Assembly: GCF_900102685.1 (NCBI RefSeq)
Contig: NZ_FMZA01000003.1
Location: 62,001 to 126,000, forward strand
Length of the DNA: 64,000 nt
Source: Melghirimyces thermohalophilus
Lineage (GTDB): Bacteria > Bacillota > Bacilli > Thermoactinomycetales > DSM-45169
Direction of reading: 5' to 3'
The position numbers and the translations under genes were made by a program. Below the pieces are notes generated by a model that saw nothing but the letters and a program-made list of their open reading frames with translations, made no database searches and was not told the DNA's origin. This document shows positions 15,433-25,100 of this stretch, piece by piece (position 1 is the first letter of the stretch; each line of letters starts with the position of its first letter).

Positions 15433-17037
15433 ATGCGATTCGGAAGATTTCAATTCAGTCTGCGGCATGTTATCACCCTGTTGGTTTGCACAGTGGTGAT
15501 CCTGGCCTTGTCCGTAACCGGAATCTTGGTCGGGGAGGAGATGGTGGAGGAAACGGAGCGGCGCTTGTCCGATCAAGCGATGGGGATCGCGCAGTCCGTC
15601 GCCCTCTCCCCGGTGGTGGTTCAATCCCTGGAAGGAAAGGGAGAAGAGGGCGCGATCCAATCCTTCGCGGAAAAGGTTCGTCGCAAAACCGGGGTTCGGT
15701 TTATCGTGGTGATGGATATGAACGGGATACGCTGGTCCCACCCGGACCCGGCGAAGATCGGGAAACGCTTTGTCGGGAGGGATGAGGGGAAAGCCCTTCA
15801 TGGCGACTCCTACACTTCGGTGGCGGAGGGAACCTTAGGGGCGTCCCTGCGCACTTTTGTCCCGGTTAAAAACGGAGAAGGGAAGCAAGTGGGGGTGGTG
15901 GCTGTCGGCCTCATGAAGGACCGGGTGGAAGAGGCCGTGGGCCGCCGCTTGCGTGTCCTTTACCCCGCCATCGGCTTTGGCCTCTTGGTCGGCATCCTGG
16001 GTGCCTGGGCGCTGGCCCGCAAGGTCAAACAAGTGCTGTTCGGGCTAGAGCCGCTTCAAATCGCCAGACTCCTGCAAGAAAGAAACGCGATGCTGGAGTC
16101 GGTCCGGGAAGGGATCGTCGCTGTCAATCGGGAAGGGCAAGTGATTCTGGCCAATGGGGAAGCGGTCCGTCTCTTTCAAAAGGCGGGGCTGTCTGACGAT
16201 CTCATCGGGCGACAGGCGGAAGAGATCATTCCTCGCTTTCGATTGAAGGAGGTGGTGGAAAACCGCTCCCTGCAAAAGGATCAAGAATTGCAAATGAACG
16301 GGTTGACTCTGCTTGTCAACCGGGCTCCGATCCTAGTGGACCATCATGTCATCGGAGCGTTGGCCGTCTTTCGCGACAAGACGGAGGTGAAACAGCTGGC
16401 GGAACAGCTGACCGGCGTCAAGATGTATGCCGAAGCCCTGCGGGCTAAAACCCACGAATTTATGAACCGCCTCCATGTGATATTGGGAATGGTGGAAATC
16501 GGGGAGTATCGAGAACTCTCCGGGTATATTCGGCAATGGACCGATCATTATCAGCTGGAGGTGGGATCTGTCTCCCGGCTGGTGAAGGACCCCGTGTTGG
16601 CTGGCTTTCTGTTGAGTAAAATGAGTGCGGCTCGGGAGCAGGGGGTCGAGCTACATCTTACGGGGGAAGGAAGTTGGCCGAAGTCTCCGGAGGCTCATGT
16701 GGTCGACGAGTGGGTTACCATTGTGGGCAACTTGATTGACAATGCCTTGGAAGCGGTGCGAAAGGCACGACAAAAGGAGATTGATCTCGTACTGAAGGCA
16801 TCGGATACCCAACTTTCGCTCTCGGTTTCGGATACCGGTGGCGGGATCCCGAAAGTGCTGAGACGGAATATTTTTGTGAGAGGTTTTTCCACGAAGGGAG
16901 AGGATCGGGGTTTTGGGTTGACCCTGGTACAGCAGAGTGTGGAAAGGTTGGGGGGGACCCTCTGGTTCAGCTCCGGAAAGGATGGAACAACCTTTCAGGT
17001 GGATTTGCCCCGAGAACGGGAGGAGGTGAGCTCATGA
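15433..17037 (+). CDS. CitA/DcuS/MalK-type sensor histidine kinase
   Basis: A 534-residue membrane sensor. The first TM segment (about 13-35) is followed by a periplasmic-type PASTA/Cache sensor domain with S-D-Q-A-M-G-I-A-Q-S-V-A and R-F-I-V-V-M-D-M-N-G, a second TM (about 175-196), a cytoplasmic PAS domain, and a kinase core. The SPOB_a-type phosphoacceptor is in L-R-A-K-T-H-E-F-M-N-R-L; the ATPase domain shows N-L-I-D-N-A-L-E-A-V, D-T-G-G-G-I-P and G-F-G-L-T-L-V. This subfamily senses C4-dicarboxylates or citrate. The response regulator overlaps its stop by four bases and a 2HCT transporter follows, as in B. subtilis malK-malR-maeN. Confidence 0.9.
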   Translation: MRFGRFQFSLRHVITLLVCTVVILALSVTGILVGEEMVEETERRLSDQAMGIAQSVALSPVVVQSLEGKGEEGAIQSFAEKVRRKTGVRFIVVMDMNGIRWSHPDPAKIGKRFVGRDEGKALHGDSYTSVAEGTLGASLRTFVPVKNGEGKQVGVVAVGLMKDRVEEAVGRRLRVLYPAIGFGLLVGILGAWALARKVKQVLFGLEPLQIARLLQERNAMLESVREGIVAVNREGQVILANGEAVRLFQKAGLSDDLIGRQAEEIIPRFRLKEVVENRSLQKDQELQMNGLTLLVNRAPILVDHHVIGALAVFRDKTEVKQLAEQLTGVKMYAEALRAKTHEFMNRLHVILGMVEIGEYRELSGYIRQWTDHYQLEVGSVSRLVKDPVLAGFLLSKMSAAREQGVELHLTGEGSWPKSPEAHVVDEWVTIVGNLIDNALEAVRKARQKEIDLVLKASDTQLSLSVSDTGGGIPKVLRRNIFVRGFSTKGEDRGFGLTLVQQSVERLGGTLWFSSGKDGTTFQVDLPREREEVSS

Positions 17038-17753
17038 TCCAGGTATTGATCGTGGAAGATGACCCGATGGTGGCAACCATCAACCGACGGTACGTGGAGG
17101 CGATCTCGGGCTTTCGTTGTGTCGGTTGGGCGTCGGAGCGATCCGAGGTATTCCATCTTTTAGCCCAGAATCGTGTCGATTTGGTACTATTAGATATTTT
17201 TATGCCGGGGCAGAACGGACTGGAACTGCTGCGGGAGCTCCGATACACCGAGGAGGAAATCGATGTGATCGTCATCTCCGCCGCCAGCGATGTGCAGCAC
17301 ATTCAGACTGCCCTGCGACTAGGGGCGACGGATTATCTAATCAAACCCTTTGAATTTGAACGGTTGCGACAGTCTCTCGAATCCTATCAAAAAGAGCTGG
17401 AGTTGATGCGCGGACAGGAAGAATGGAGCCAGGAGGAGCTGGACCGACTCCTCCAGTCCCGCAGTTTGTCTGACGAACCGACGCCGGAATTGCCCAAAGG
17501 TTTAACGTTTACCACATTGGAACGGGTGGTAGAGAGCATTCAGCAAACGAAGGCGGGATTTTCTACTGGTGACCTGGCTCAGGTAGCCGGCATTTCCCGC
17601 GTTTCCACGTCCAAATATTTGAAGTTTCTAGTCAAGATCGGGTATCTCTCTGTCGCTATGCAATATCGGGAAGTGGGCCGGCCGGTTTACCGGTATTACC
17701 TGACCCGGGATCATCGAGAACGAATTCAACCTTATGTGGGGACACGGAGTTAA
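17034..17753 (+). CDS. CitB/MalR-type response regulator
   Basis: A 239-residue two-component regulator. The receiver has the acidic pair E-D-D at about 8-10, the phosphoacceptor Asp in L-V-L-L-D-I-F-M-P-G and the conserved Lys in L-I-K-P-F. The C-terminal winged-helix region carries a helix-turn-helix (T-G-D-L-A-Q-V-A-G-I-S-R-V-S-T-S-K-Y-L). The ATG overlaps the kinase stop (ATGA). It should activate the adjacent transporter gene; a short palindrome at 17760-17774 is a candidate site. Confidence 0.9.
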   Translation: MIQVLIVEDDPMVATINRRYVEAISGFRCVGWASERSEVFHLLAQNRVDLVLLDIFMPGQNGLELLRELRYTEEEIDVIVISAASDVQHIQTALRLGATDYLIKPFEFERLRQSLESYQKELELMRGQEEWSQEELDRLLQSRSLSDEPTPELPKGLTFTTLERVVESIQQTKAGFSTGDLAQVAGISRVSTSKYLKFLVKIGYLSVAMQYREVGRPVYRYYLTRDHRERIQPYVGTRS

Positions 17754-17759
17754 TTTATT

Positions 17760-17774
17760 TACAAAATGGTTTGT
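17760..17774. promoter_or_regulatory. Candidate response-regulator site before the transporter
   Basis: TACAAA-ATGG-TTTGT, a short inverted repeat in the AT-rich gap between the response regulator stop and the transporter start. CitB-family regulators bind AT-rich sites upstream of their transporter genes. Assignment is inference from position. Confidence 0.3.
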
Positions 17775-17849
17775 TTGCTTATTATTTCTGGGTGCTCCGT
17801 TCAGGGGGGATATAAGATGAAAGGAGGTTGATAGCCAAGGAGGATGACG

Positions 17850-19160
17850 ATGCAAAGAATGGAGCAAGGAAATTTATCAGGCCATTTATCGTGGGATCGA
17901 TTGAAAGGGCTTGCAATATATGGTATCCCTCTCCCCCTGTTCGCACTTTTTTCTCTGTTGGCCATTGTCGCCATGTATCTGAACTTATTGCCTTCGGGGA
18001 TGATCGGGGCTCTATTGATTATGATCGTCCTCGGTGAGTGGTTTGGCTGGATCGGAGATCATACCCCGGTGATCCGCAGCTTTTTAGGCGGTGGAGCGAT
18101 TGTGGCGATCTTTGCATCCGCGGTGATGGTGTATGGCGGGTGGATGCCCGAGGAGACGGTGACGTCGATCACCCAGTTTATGAAATCTGGCGGCTTTTTG
18201 GACTTTTATATCGCTGCCTTGATTACCGGCAGTATTCTGGGAATGGATTCTCGGCTTCTGGTCAAAGCGGGAGCCCGCTACGCTTTCCCCTTGCTGGCAG
18301 CTGTGTTGGGATCGATTGTGCTGGCCTGTGTGGTTGCTTTTTTTATCGGTTTTGACGTGAAAGAAGCTGCGTTGGTCGTGGCCATGCCGATCATGGGGGG
18401 AGGTATGGGGGCTGGTGCCGTTCCCATGTCCCAAATTTATTCGGAGCTGATGGGGCGAAGTCCGGAGTACTATCTGTCGATTCTCGTTCCGGCATTGGCA
18501 TTGGGGAATGTGTTTGCCATCATTTTTGGGGGGTTGTTGGATCGGATTGGCAAACGATTCCCAAACTGGACCGGGAACGGACAATTGATGAAGGGAATGG
18601 AGTATCAAGAAGCTGAAAAAATCCGATTGGATATGACCTTGATGGGGGGAGGGCTGCTGGCGGCGTTAAGCTTTTTTGTTCTGGGTCAAGTGCTGGGCCA
18701 ATGGGTGCCGATCCATCCTTACGCCTTGATGATTTTGGCGGTGGCGGCAGCAAAGATTTTCCGGTTGATTCCCGCAACCTTGGAAGAGGGGGCCAGCCAG
18801 TGGTATCGGTTTGTGGCGAAAAACTGGACCTTCGCTCTTCTGGTGGGGATCGGAGTGGCATACACCGATCTAGAGGCGGTTCTGCAAGCGATTAATGTCG
18901 AGTATGTGTTGATCGTTTTCTCCGTTGTGCTAGGTGCGGTAGCCGGATCCGCTTTGATCGGCAGATGGGTCGGTTTTTACCCCATCGAATCGGCGATCAC
19001 CGCGGGGTTGTGTATGGCCAATATGGGCGGAACAGGGGATGTTGCGGTTTTGTCGGCTTCCCGACGGATGGAGTTGATGCCCTTCGCTCAAATATCTTCC
19101 CGTCTAGGTGGAGCCCTGATTCTGCTTCTGGCCAGCCTGATCATTCCCCTTCTCGCTTAA
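17850..19160 (+). CDS. 2-hydroxycarboxylate transporter (CitP/MaeN family)
   Basis: A 436-residue polytopic membrane protein with about 11 hydrophobic segments. The two re-entrant-loop signatures of the 2HCT family are visible: P-I-M-G-G-G-M-G-A-G-A-V-P in the first half and N-M-G-G-T-G-D-V-A-V-L-S-A in the second. The C-terminal P-F-A-Q-I-S-S-R-L-G-G-A stretch, which holds the substrate-binding Arg, is also present. Family members import malate or citrate with Na+ or H+, or exchange for lactate. ATG at 17850 sits six bases after AAGGAGG; an ATG at 17844 abuts that site. It is likely induced by the adjacent two-component system. Confidence 0.92.
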   Translation: MQRMEQGNLSGHLSWDRLKGLAIYGIPLPLFALFSLLAIVAMYLNLLPSGMIGALLIMIVLGEWFGWIGDHTPVIRSFLGGGAIVAIFASAVMVYGGWMPEETVTSITQFMKSGGFLDFYIAALITGSILGMDSRLLVKAGARYAFPLLAAVLGSIVLACVVAFFIGFDVKEAALVVAMPIMGGGMGAGAVPMSQIYSELMGRSPEYYLSILVPALALGNVFAIIFGGLLDRIGKRFPNWTGNGQLMKGMEYQEAEKIRLDMTLMGGGLLAALSFFVLGQVLGQWVPIHPYALMILAVAAAKIFRLIPATLEEGASQWYRFVAKNWTFALLVGIGVAYTDLEAVLQAINVEYVLIVFSVVLGAVAGSALIGRWVGFYPIESAITAGLCMANMGGTGDVAVLSASRRMELMPFAQISSRLGGALILLLASLIIPLLA

Positions 19161-19180
19161 CCGTGGAAATGGTGGGGATA

Positions 19181-19218
19181 GAAAAAGAGGGCAGGGATTA
19201 AACCCTGTCCCTTTTGTC
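19181..19218 (+). terminator. Terminator between transporter and convergent LysR gene
   Basis: AGAGGGCAGGG, loop ATTAAA, CCCTGTCCCTTTT. An A-run on the other arm means it can also serve the minus-strand gene. Confidence 0.75.
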
Positions 19219-19229
19219 TGGATGTGGTT

Positions 19230-20135
19230 TCAACTTCGGAATCGGTCTAGGTTGGCGAAGAAGTCTTTCAGAAAATCATAAAACAGTTGTTCCGATGGAG
19301 GAAGATCTCGGTTTTTAGGGACGATGATTCCGACGGTGCGGGTCAGTTCTGGTTCGCTGATGGGGATTTTGACCGTTCCCTGTGGAATGCTTTCCATCAA
19401 GGTGATCTCCGGGAGGATGGTGACGCCGAGGCCGGCAGCGACCAAGCCTTTGATGGCATCGATATCCTCACCTTCAAAGGATACATCGGGTGTAAAACCC
19501 ATCTGCTGGCATGCTTCCACCACGATTTGATACAAAACGAAACCGGAGGGAAAGAGGACAAATGAATGATTCCGCAGCTGGTCTAAACGCAAAGCGGGTT
19601 GGTCAGACAAGTCATGGTTGGAGGGGAGCAGGGCCACCAGCTTTTCAGAGAAAAAAATATCCCCCTTAAAATCCCGGGTGTCGGAGGGGACAGGAGCGAT
19701 CATGGCCAGCTCCAACTCCCCACGAATCAAGGAGTCGATCAGTTGTCGCATGGAACCTTGTCGGAGTTGAAAGTTGATGTTGGGATAAAGTACCCGGAAA
19801 GCGGAAATCACCCGCGGCAGGATATGTGATGCCATACTGCTGGGAAAACCGAGCCGAATCGTGCCCCGCTCCGGATCCAAAAACTCCTCGATCTCCACCA
19901 ATGCTTTGTCGATGGCGAAAACTGATTTTTCCGCGTGTTCCAAAAAGATCCGACCTAAGGCGGTTAATCGCACGTTCCTCCCTTCCCTGACAAAAAGTTG
20001 CACGCCCAGTTCCGATTCCAGGTTGGCGATTTGCCGACTGACTGCAGATTGTGCTACATGAAGGGCGTTGGCTGCCTCAGTGACATGTTCCCGTTTCGCC
20101 ACTTCAATAAAATATTGGATCTGTCTCAGCTCCAT
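19230..20135 (-). CDS. LysR-family regulator, GltC-like
   Basis: A 301-residue LTTR. The N-terminal HTH starts M-E-L-R-Q-I-Q-Y-F-I-E-V-A and continues A-A-N-A-L-H-V-A-Q-S-A-V-S-R-Q-I. It strongly resembles B. subtilis GltC through the linker (L-D-P-E-R-G-T-I-R-L-G-F-P-S-S) and into the effector domain (E-G-E-D-I-D-A-I-K-G-L-V-A-A-G-L-G-V-T). ATG at 20135 follows GGAGGTC; the frame is open 11 codons upstream. GltC activates glutamate synthase, but no gltAB lies nearby here, so the target is unknown. Confidence 0.88.
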   Translation of the reverse strand: MELRQIQYFIEVAKREHVTEAANALHVAQSAVSRQIANLESELGVQLFVREGRNVRLTALGRIFLEHAEKSVFAIDKALVEIEEFLDPERGTIRLGFPSSMASHILPRVISAFRVLYPNINFQLRQGSMRQLIDSLIRGELELAMIAPVPSDTRDFKGDIFFSEKLVALLPSNHDLSDQPALRLDQLRNHSFVLFPSGFVLYQIVVEACQQMGFTPDVSFEGEDIDAIKGLVAAGLGVTILPEITLMESIPQGTVKIPISEPELTRTVGIIVPKNRDLPPSEQLFYDFLKDFFANLDRFRS

Positions 20136-20278
20136 GGGATAGACCTCCGGATCATTAATTAATATCATACAGAGATTGTTTTTTATCCAACATTATAACG
20201 TACCGATCGATCCTCGCTACTAAAATAATAAATCGTTGCAGAAAAGGGAGGATCAACTTACAGAGGGCTGTTGTTTAA

Positions 20279-20333
20279 CGAAAAAACCCCTTAAAGCAGT
20301 TCCGTCCACAGAGGGCCTGTGTCTGCTTTAAGA
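20279..20333 (-). terminator. Terminator downstream of the gldA relic
   Basis: Minus strand: CTCTTAAAGCAG, long loop, CTGCTTTAAGGGGTTTTTT. Well-formed stem with T-run, apparently the surviving terminator of the original gldA gene. Confidence 0.7.
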
Positions 20334-20360
20334 GGTCGATATCCAGGCGATGTGGCTGGA

Positions 20361-20660
20361 TTAGGAGAATGGATCTGCTTCTTGATATGCTCGGGCGTAT
20401 TGATCGGCGGCTACAATCGCATCAGCCACTTCATCTGCGGTGATCTGAAAGGCCTGGAATGTCTTCCTTTTGCAATTCCTGGACCACTTGGTGTCCGGCA
20501 ATTTCTAAACAGTTTGATCCGCGATGACGACAGCTCCTTGAGCGATCCCTTTTAAATATGTTCCGATTTGTTCGAAGGCGTTTTTACCTTGCACATATTT
20601 GGAGGGGCTGATAAAGACTCGTTCAGCCAATCGATACACCCTTTCCTTTTGTTCTCCCAT
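20361..20660 (-). pseudogene. gldA: Glycerol dehydrogenase (GldA) relic with large internal deletion
   Basis: From ATG at 20660 the frame gives [17 protein letters not shown], then [10 protein letters not shown] and a stop. Shifting one base continues the GldA N-terminus as E-I-A-G-H-Q-V-V-Q-E-L-Q-K-E. Near 20450 the sequence jumps to the family's C-terminus, I-T-A-D-E-V-A-D-A-I-V-A-A-D-Q-Y-A-R-A-Y, ending in a stop at 20361. About 270 of the usual ~370 residues are gone, including the zinc site. The intact enzyme oxidises glycerol to dihydroxyacetone with NAD+. Confidence 0.85.
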
Positions 20661-20749
20661 TTAGTATGAGGTTTTGTTTGCCGATTATCCGTAGGAACAA
20701 AGCGATCAGATAAAAGCGTTCCCTTTGTATAAATATTCTTAAATTACAG

Positions 20750-20778
20750 TTGAGAAAAATGATTTTGTTTATTAAAAT
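20750..20778 (+). promoter_or_regulatory. SigA-type promoter of the SDR gene
   Basis: TTGAGA at 20750-20755, 17-base AT-rich spacer, TAAAAT at 20773-20778, 58 bases before the start codon. Confidence 0.6.
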
Positions 20779-20835
20779 TAGTGATACGGAATCGTATCCG
20801 CTTAGTCCGGAAAATCGAGTTTGAGGTGATCGCTT

Positions 20836-21894
20836 TTGTCCAATCATTACATGTTAACAGGGTATCCCGGATTCCTCTCTGGCCGGCTGTTTCGCGGATT
20901 GGTCCAACATGACCCCTCCGCTCGCTTCACCTTTCTCGTTCATCCCAGTCAAATGGATAAAGCTCGTCAACAGATCGGCTCACAAGACCATGTGCACCTG
21001 CTGGAGGGGGATATCACTCTGGAAGACTTGGGGATCCCCGAGGAAGAGACGAACCGCCTCCGGGAAGAGGTGACCCATTTCCTGCACCTGGCGGCCATTT
21101 ATGATCTGGCTGTTCCCAAAGATGCCGCCTATAAGGTCAATGTAAAGGGCACGGACCATGTGAACCGGTTTGTACAGTCCTTAACACATCTGAAGCGGTA
21201 TGTGTATTTCAGCACCGCTTATGTTTCGGGAACGCGGACCGGGAAGGTGACGGAAGAGGATTTGGCATGTGGCCAGGATTTTAAAAATCATTATGAAGAG
21301 ACCAAATTTGAAGCGGAGAAACTGGTGCGTGATTTAAAAGGGGTTCCAACCACTATTATCCGACCTGGGGTCGTCGTCGGGGATTCCCAAACGGGAGAGA
21401 CGGAGAAATTTGACGGTCCTTATTTCATCTTCCGTTATTTGGATGCCATGAACCCGTTTCCGGTTCCTTATGTGGGTAAAGGTGAAAACCCTTTCAATAT
21501 TGTGCCGGTGGACTATATCATTCAATCCACAGTATATTTGACCCATGCGGGGAAAGACGGAACCTTTCATCTGACCGATCCGTCTCCCTATTCCGCCCGG
21601 GAAGTCTACGAGATGATCGCAGAGGAGTTGCTTGGAAAGAAACCGCGCTATACCATTCCGGAAAAAATAGCGAAAGCGATGATGTCCATCCGCATGATCC
21701 GACGCTATTTCGGCGTAGAAAAAGAAGCGATCTCCTATATGTCCAGTCAATCTGATTATGACAGCTCCTGGACGCAGTCGGTCCTGCGGGAGGGAGGAAT
21801 CCACTGTCCTGATTTTAAATCCTACTTACCCAATCTGGTACGTTATTATCAGGAGCATCGGGAGGATACTGCTAAGAAGATTCCGATCCGTTAA
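20836..21894 (+). CDS. Extended SDR / NAD-dependent epimerase-type oxidoreductase
   Basis: A 352-residue extended short-chain dehydrogenase. The nucleotide-binding motif is T-G-Y-P-G-F-L-S-G-R (about 8-17), slightly divergent from TGxxGxxG. D-I-T follows at strand 3, and the catalytic Ser-Tyr-Lys set appears as F-S-T-A-Y-V-S-G and N-H-Y-E-E-T-K. A P-G-V-V-V-G-D-S motif follows. Composition suits the NAD_binding_4 / male-sterility-like branch that includes thioester reductases, but no substrate can be assigned. TTG at 20836 follows GAGGTGAT by five bases; the next in-frame ATG is six codons in. Confidence 0.82.
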   Translation: MSNHYMLTGYPGFLSGRLFRGLVQHDPSARFTFLVHPSQMDKARQQIGSQDHVHLLEGDITLEDLGIPEEETNRLREEVTHFLHLAAIYDLAVPKDAAYKVNVKGTDHVNRFVQSLTHLKRYVYFSTAYVSGTRTGKVTEEDLACGQDFKNHYEETKFEAEKLVRDLKGVPTTIIRPGVVVGDSQTGETEKFDGPYFIFRYLDAMNPFPVPYVGKGENPFNIVPVDYIIQSTVYLTHAGKDGTFHLTDPSPYSAREVYEMIAEELLGKKPRYTIPEKIAKAMMSIRMIRRYFGVEKEAISYMSSQSDYDSSWTQSVLREGGIHCPDFKSYLPNLVRYYQEHREDTAKKIPIR

Positions 21895-22025
21895 ACGGAC
21901 AGGACCATTTTGCAAAAAAAACTTTTAAAAAAGAGATGAAAAGGTACCTAAAAATCGATACCCCTTACGAATAATAGATTATAAAGGTAAGAATCCCTCT
22001 TACTTTTTGGTCTGGTCTTGACATA

Positions 22026-22062
22026 CCCCTGTCCGCAATTCAGCGGCGGGGGATTTTTTGTG
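22026..22062 (+). terminator. Intrinsic terminator upstream of the dynamin gene
   Basis: CCCC-T-GTCCGC, loop AATTCA, GCGG-CG-GGGG followed by ATTTTTTG. It probably ends the SDR transcript, 130 bases after its stop; the remaining bases between hold nothing recognisable. Confidence 0.65.
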
Positions 22063-22158
22063 AAGAGAATTCGTTTACTTCCCTTTTCCACTTGTATTAA
22101 CATAGAAGTATTGTAGCAAGACATCGGAATGGAATTATGATCAAAGGGGAAACGAACC

Positions 22159-25100
22159 GTGGTTGAGACTTTGACAGCAGGAATGATCCACCGGTTGGCC
22201 GAGATCGATCGTCTGATGGGTTTGAGGAATGACGAGCTGCATCAGGGCCGAATCCGGGATTTGATCCGAAAATGGGATCAAGAGGAGTTTACAGTGGCTT
22301 TTTGCGGCCATTTTTCGGCGGGGAAATCGACGCTGTTAAACGAGTTGTACGGGAAAGAATTGCTTCCGACAAGCCCCGTCCCGACAAGTGCCAATGTAGT
22401 GAAGGTTCGCGCCGGGGAGGATCGGGTGGTGATGACGCTCACCTCCGGTGAACGCCATGAATATCGCGGTGCGTATACAGATGCCGATTTGCAAAGGTTG
22501 TGTCAAAACGGAGAAGAAGTGACTGCGGTGGAAGTCTATCGGCAAGATGCCCCATTACCGGAGGGGGTCACTCTATTGGATACTCCCGGGGTGGATTCTA
22601 CCGACGATGCTCATCGGAGGTCGACAGAAGCAGCCCTCCACCTGGCGGATGCGATCTTTTATGTGATGGATTACAACCATGTGCAATCAGAAGGAAATCT
22701 TCACTTTGTCCGTCGTTTAAAGGAGCGGAACAAACAGGTCTATCTGGTCATCAACCAAATCGACAAACATCGAGAAGAAGAGCTATCCTTTGACCGCTTC
22801 CGAGAGCGGGTAGAAGAGACGTTTTCCGGGTGGGAACCGGCGGTGGACGGGGTGTTTTACACCTCCCTGAGGCAGCCGGACCACCCGCACAACGCCTTGA
22901 ATGATTTGAAACAGCAGATTCGCGAGCTGGTGCTGAATCGAAGCGAGCTGTTGGAGCAGAGCCTTTATCGGGAAGCTTCCCATCTGGTTCGGGAACACCT
23001 ACGGGTTTTGGAGGAACGGAAGCGAAGCATTGCGGAAGAATATGCGGCTGAAGCAGAGCCCAGATCGGAGTTGGAGCGGGAATACCACTTTTGGCAACAA
23101 GAGCGAACACGGCTCGATCAGGCGTGGGAACAGACGGATGCCGAATTTCGTAAGGGTTTGGAAGATATCCTAGCCAATGCTTACCTGATGCCCTACGAAA
23201 ACCGGGAACGGGCCCGCCTGTACTTAGAGACGATCTTGACCAAGTTTCGAGTGGGATGGTTGTTTTCCCGAGGAAAAACGGAAAAAGAGAAAGAAAGTCG
23301 GTATCAATCCTTTTTGAACGCCGTGCAGCAGACTGTGGATGCCCAGTTGGATGTTCACATCAAGCAGTATGGGGTCCGATTTCTGAATGAAAAGGGGATC
23401 TACAGCGAAGAGCGGGTGGCCGGAATATACAAATGGGAATCCCCGGTCCACGGGGGTCTGTTAAAGGAAACGGTGAAAGAGGGCGCCGGCTTGAGCGGGG
23501 ACTATGTTTTGAAGTACACGGCCGATCTCTCGGAAAAAATCAAACAGAAATACCGCCGTCTGGCGATGGATTGGTTTGCTTCCATCGCCGATGCGCTGCG
23601 GCAACAGATCGCGGTTCAACAGAAGGAAGCAGAAATGGAACTAACCCGCTTGCAGGAGCGGATCGACTCAGCTAAAAAGATAGAGCGATTGGAGTCCGAT
23701 TATCGCGAAGCGGAATCCGTGTTGAACGCGCTCCTTGATGGCCGGATGGTGCCGGAAGAAGAAGTCGATCTGAAGCGGATTCTGGGGGAAACGAGTCCGG
23801 TCATCAAAGAAGGGAACTGGCCCGAAGCGATGGATCCCTCTCTGCAGGAGTCGCAAAAGGCAGATACCGAGGATCCAATCTCGTCCGATGCTCCATCTAC
23901 TCCTGTAGAGGCCAATCGGACGGAAGCGGCGCTGGTCACCTTCCGCCAAGCGGAATCAGTGATGGAAGGGATCAAACCGCTCCAGTCCATCCGGCAGGAT
24001 CTGGCGGCGAAGCGGGAGCGAGTAGAGAATCGACACTTTACCGTTGCCCTCTTTGGTGCTTTTAGTGCCGGGAAATCATCCTTTGCCAACGCGTTGATGG
24101 GAGACCGCGTATTACCGGTTTCCCCCAACCCGACCACCGCTGCGATCAACCGAATCTCCGCTCCAGAGGGCGAGAATCGGCACAAAGAAGTGATCATCCG
24201 ATTTAAGGAAAAAGAGACCTTGTTGCAAGAGGTGCAGCAAGCCTGCCAACGCTACGGAAAAACCGTCGACTCTCTGGAGGACTCCCTGGAGGTGATTTCG
24301 GAGATGCTGGAACGCTCCGATCCCGATCCTGGAAAACAGACGGTTCTCTCCTTCCTGCGTGCATTTCGGGAGGGATACGAAGAGGTGGTCGGGATGTTGG
24401 GCCAATCTCGCCGCTTTACGTTGGAGGCGTTCAGCCGTTATGTATCTGACGAATCCCGTGCCTGCTTTGTGGAGCTGGCTGAGTTGTATTATGACTGTCC
24501 CCTGACCCGACAGGGAGTCACGTTGGTGGATACCCCCGGAGCCGATTCCATTCACGCCCGCCACACGGAAGTAGCCTTCCGCTATATCAAGGATGCCGAT
24601 GCGATTCTGTTTGTCACCTATTATAATCATGCATTTTCCCGTGCGGATCGCGAGTTTCTGATTCAGTTGGGCCGGGTGAAAGATGCCTTTGAAATGGATA
24701 AGATGTTTTTTATCATGAATGCTGCGGACCTGGCCTCATCAGATCGAGAAAGACGGGATGTGATGGCCTATTTGGAGGACCAACTCCTCCAATATGGGAT
24801 CCGCAAGCCCCGGATGCATGCCGTCTCCAGCCTTCAGGCGTTAAAACCCCAAGCGGTCGACGGGGATCTGCCGCCGTCTGGCACCGGGATGGGTCGATTT
24901 CGGGAGGCTTTCAGCACCTTTTTAAATGTGGACCTGATGTCAGTCTCTCTCCATAGCATGGAGTCGGACCTGAACCGGGCCCGAGGTGTGTTACGGGGAT
25001 TGTTACAGGATGCGAAAGAAGATAATAAGGATCGGCGGCGCAAGCAAGAAGCCTATCGGGAGGAACAGGCGGCCTTAAGCCATCTTCTGGAGGGGATGGA

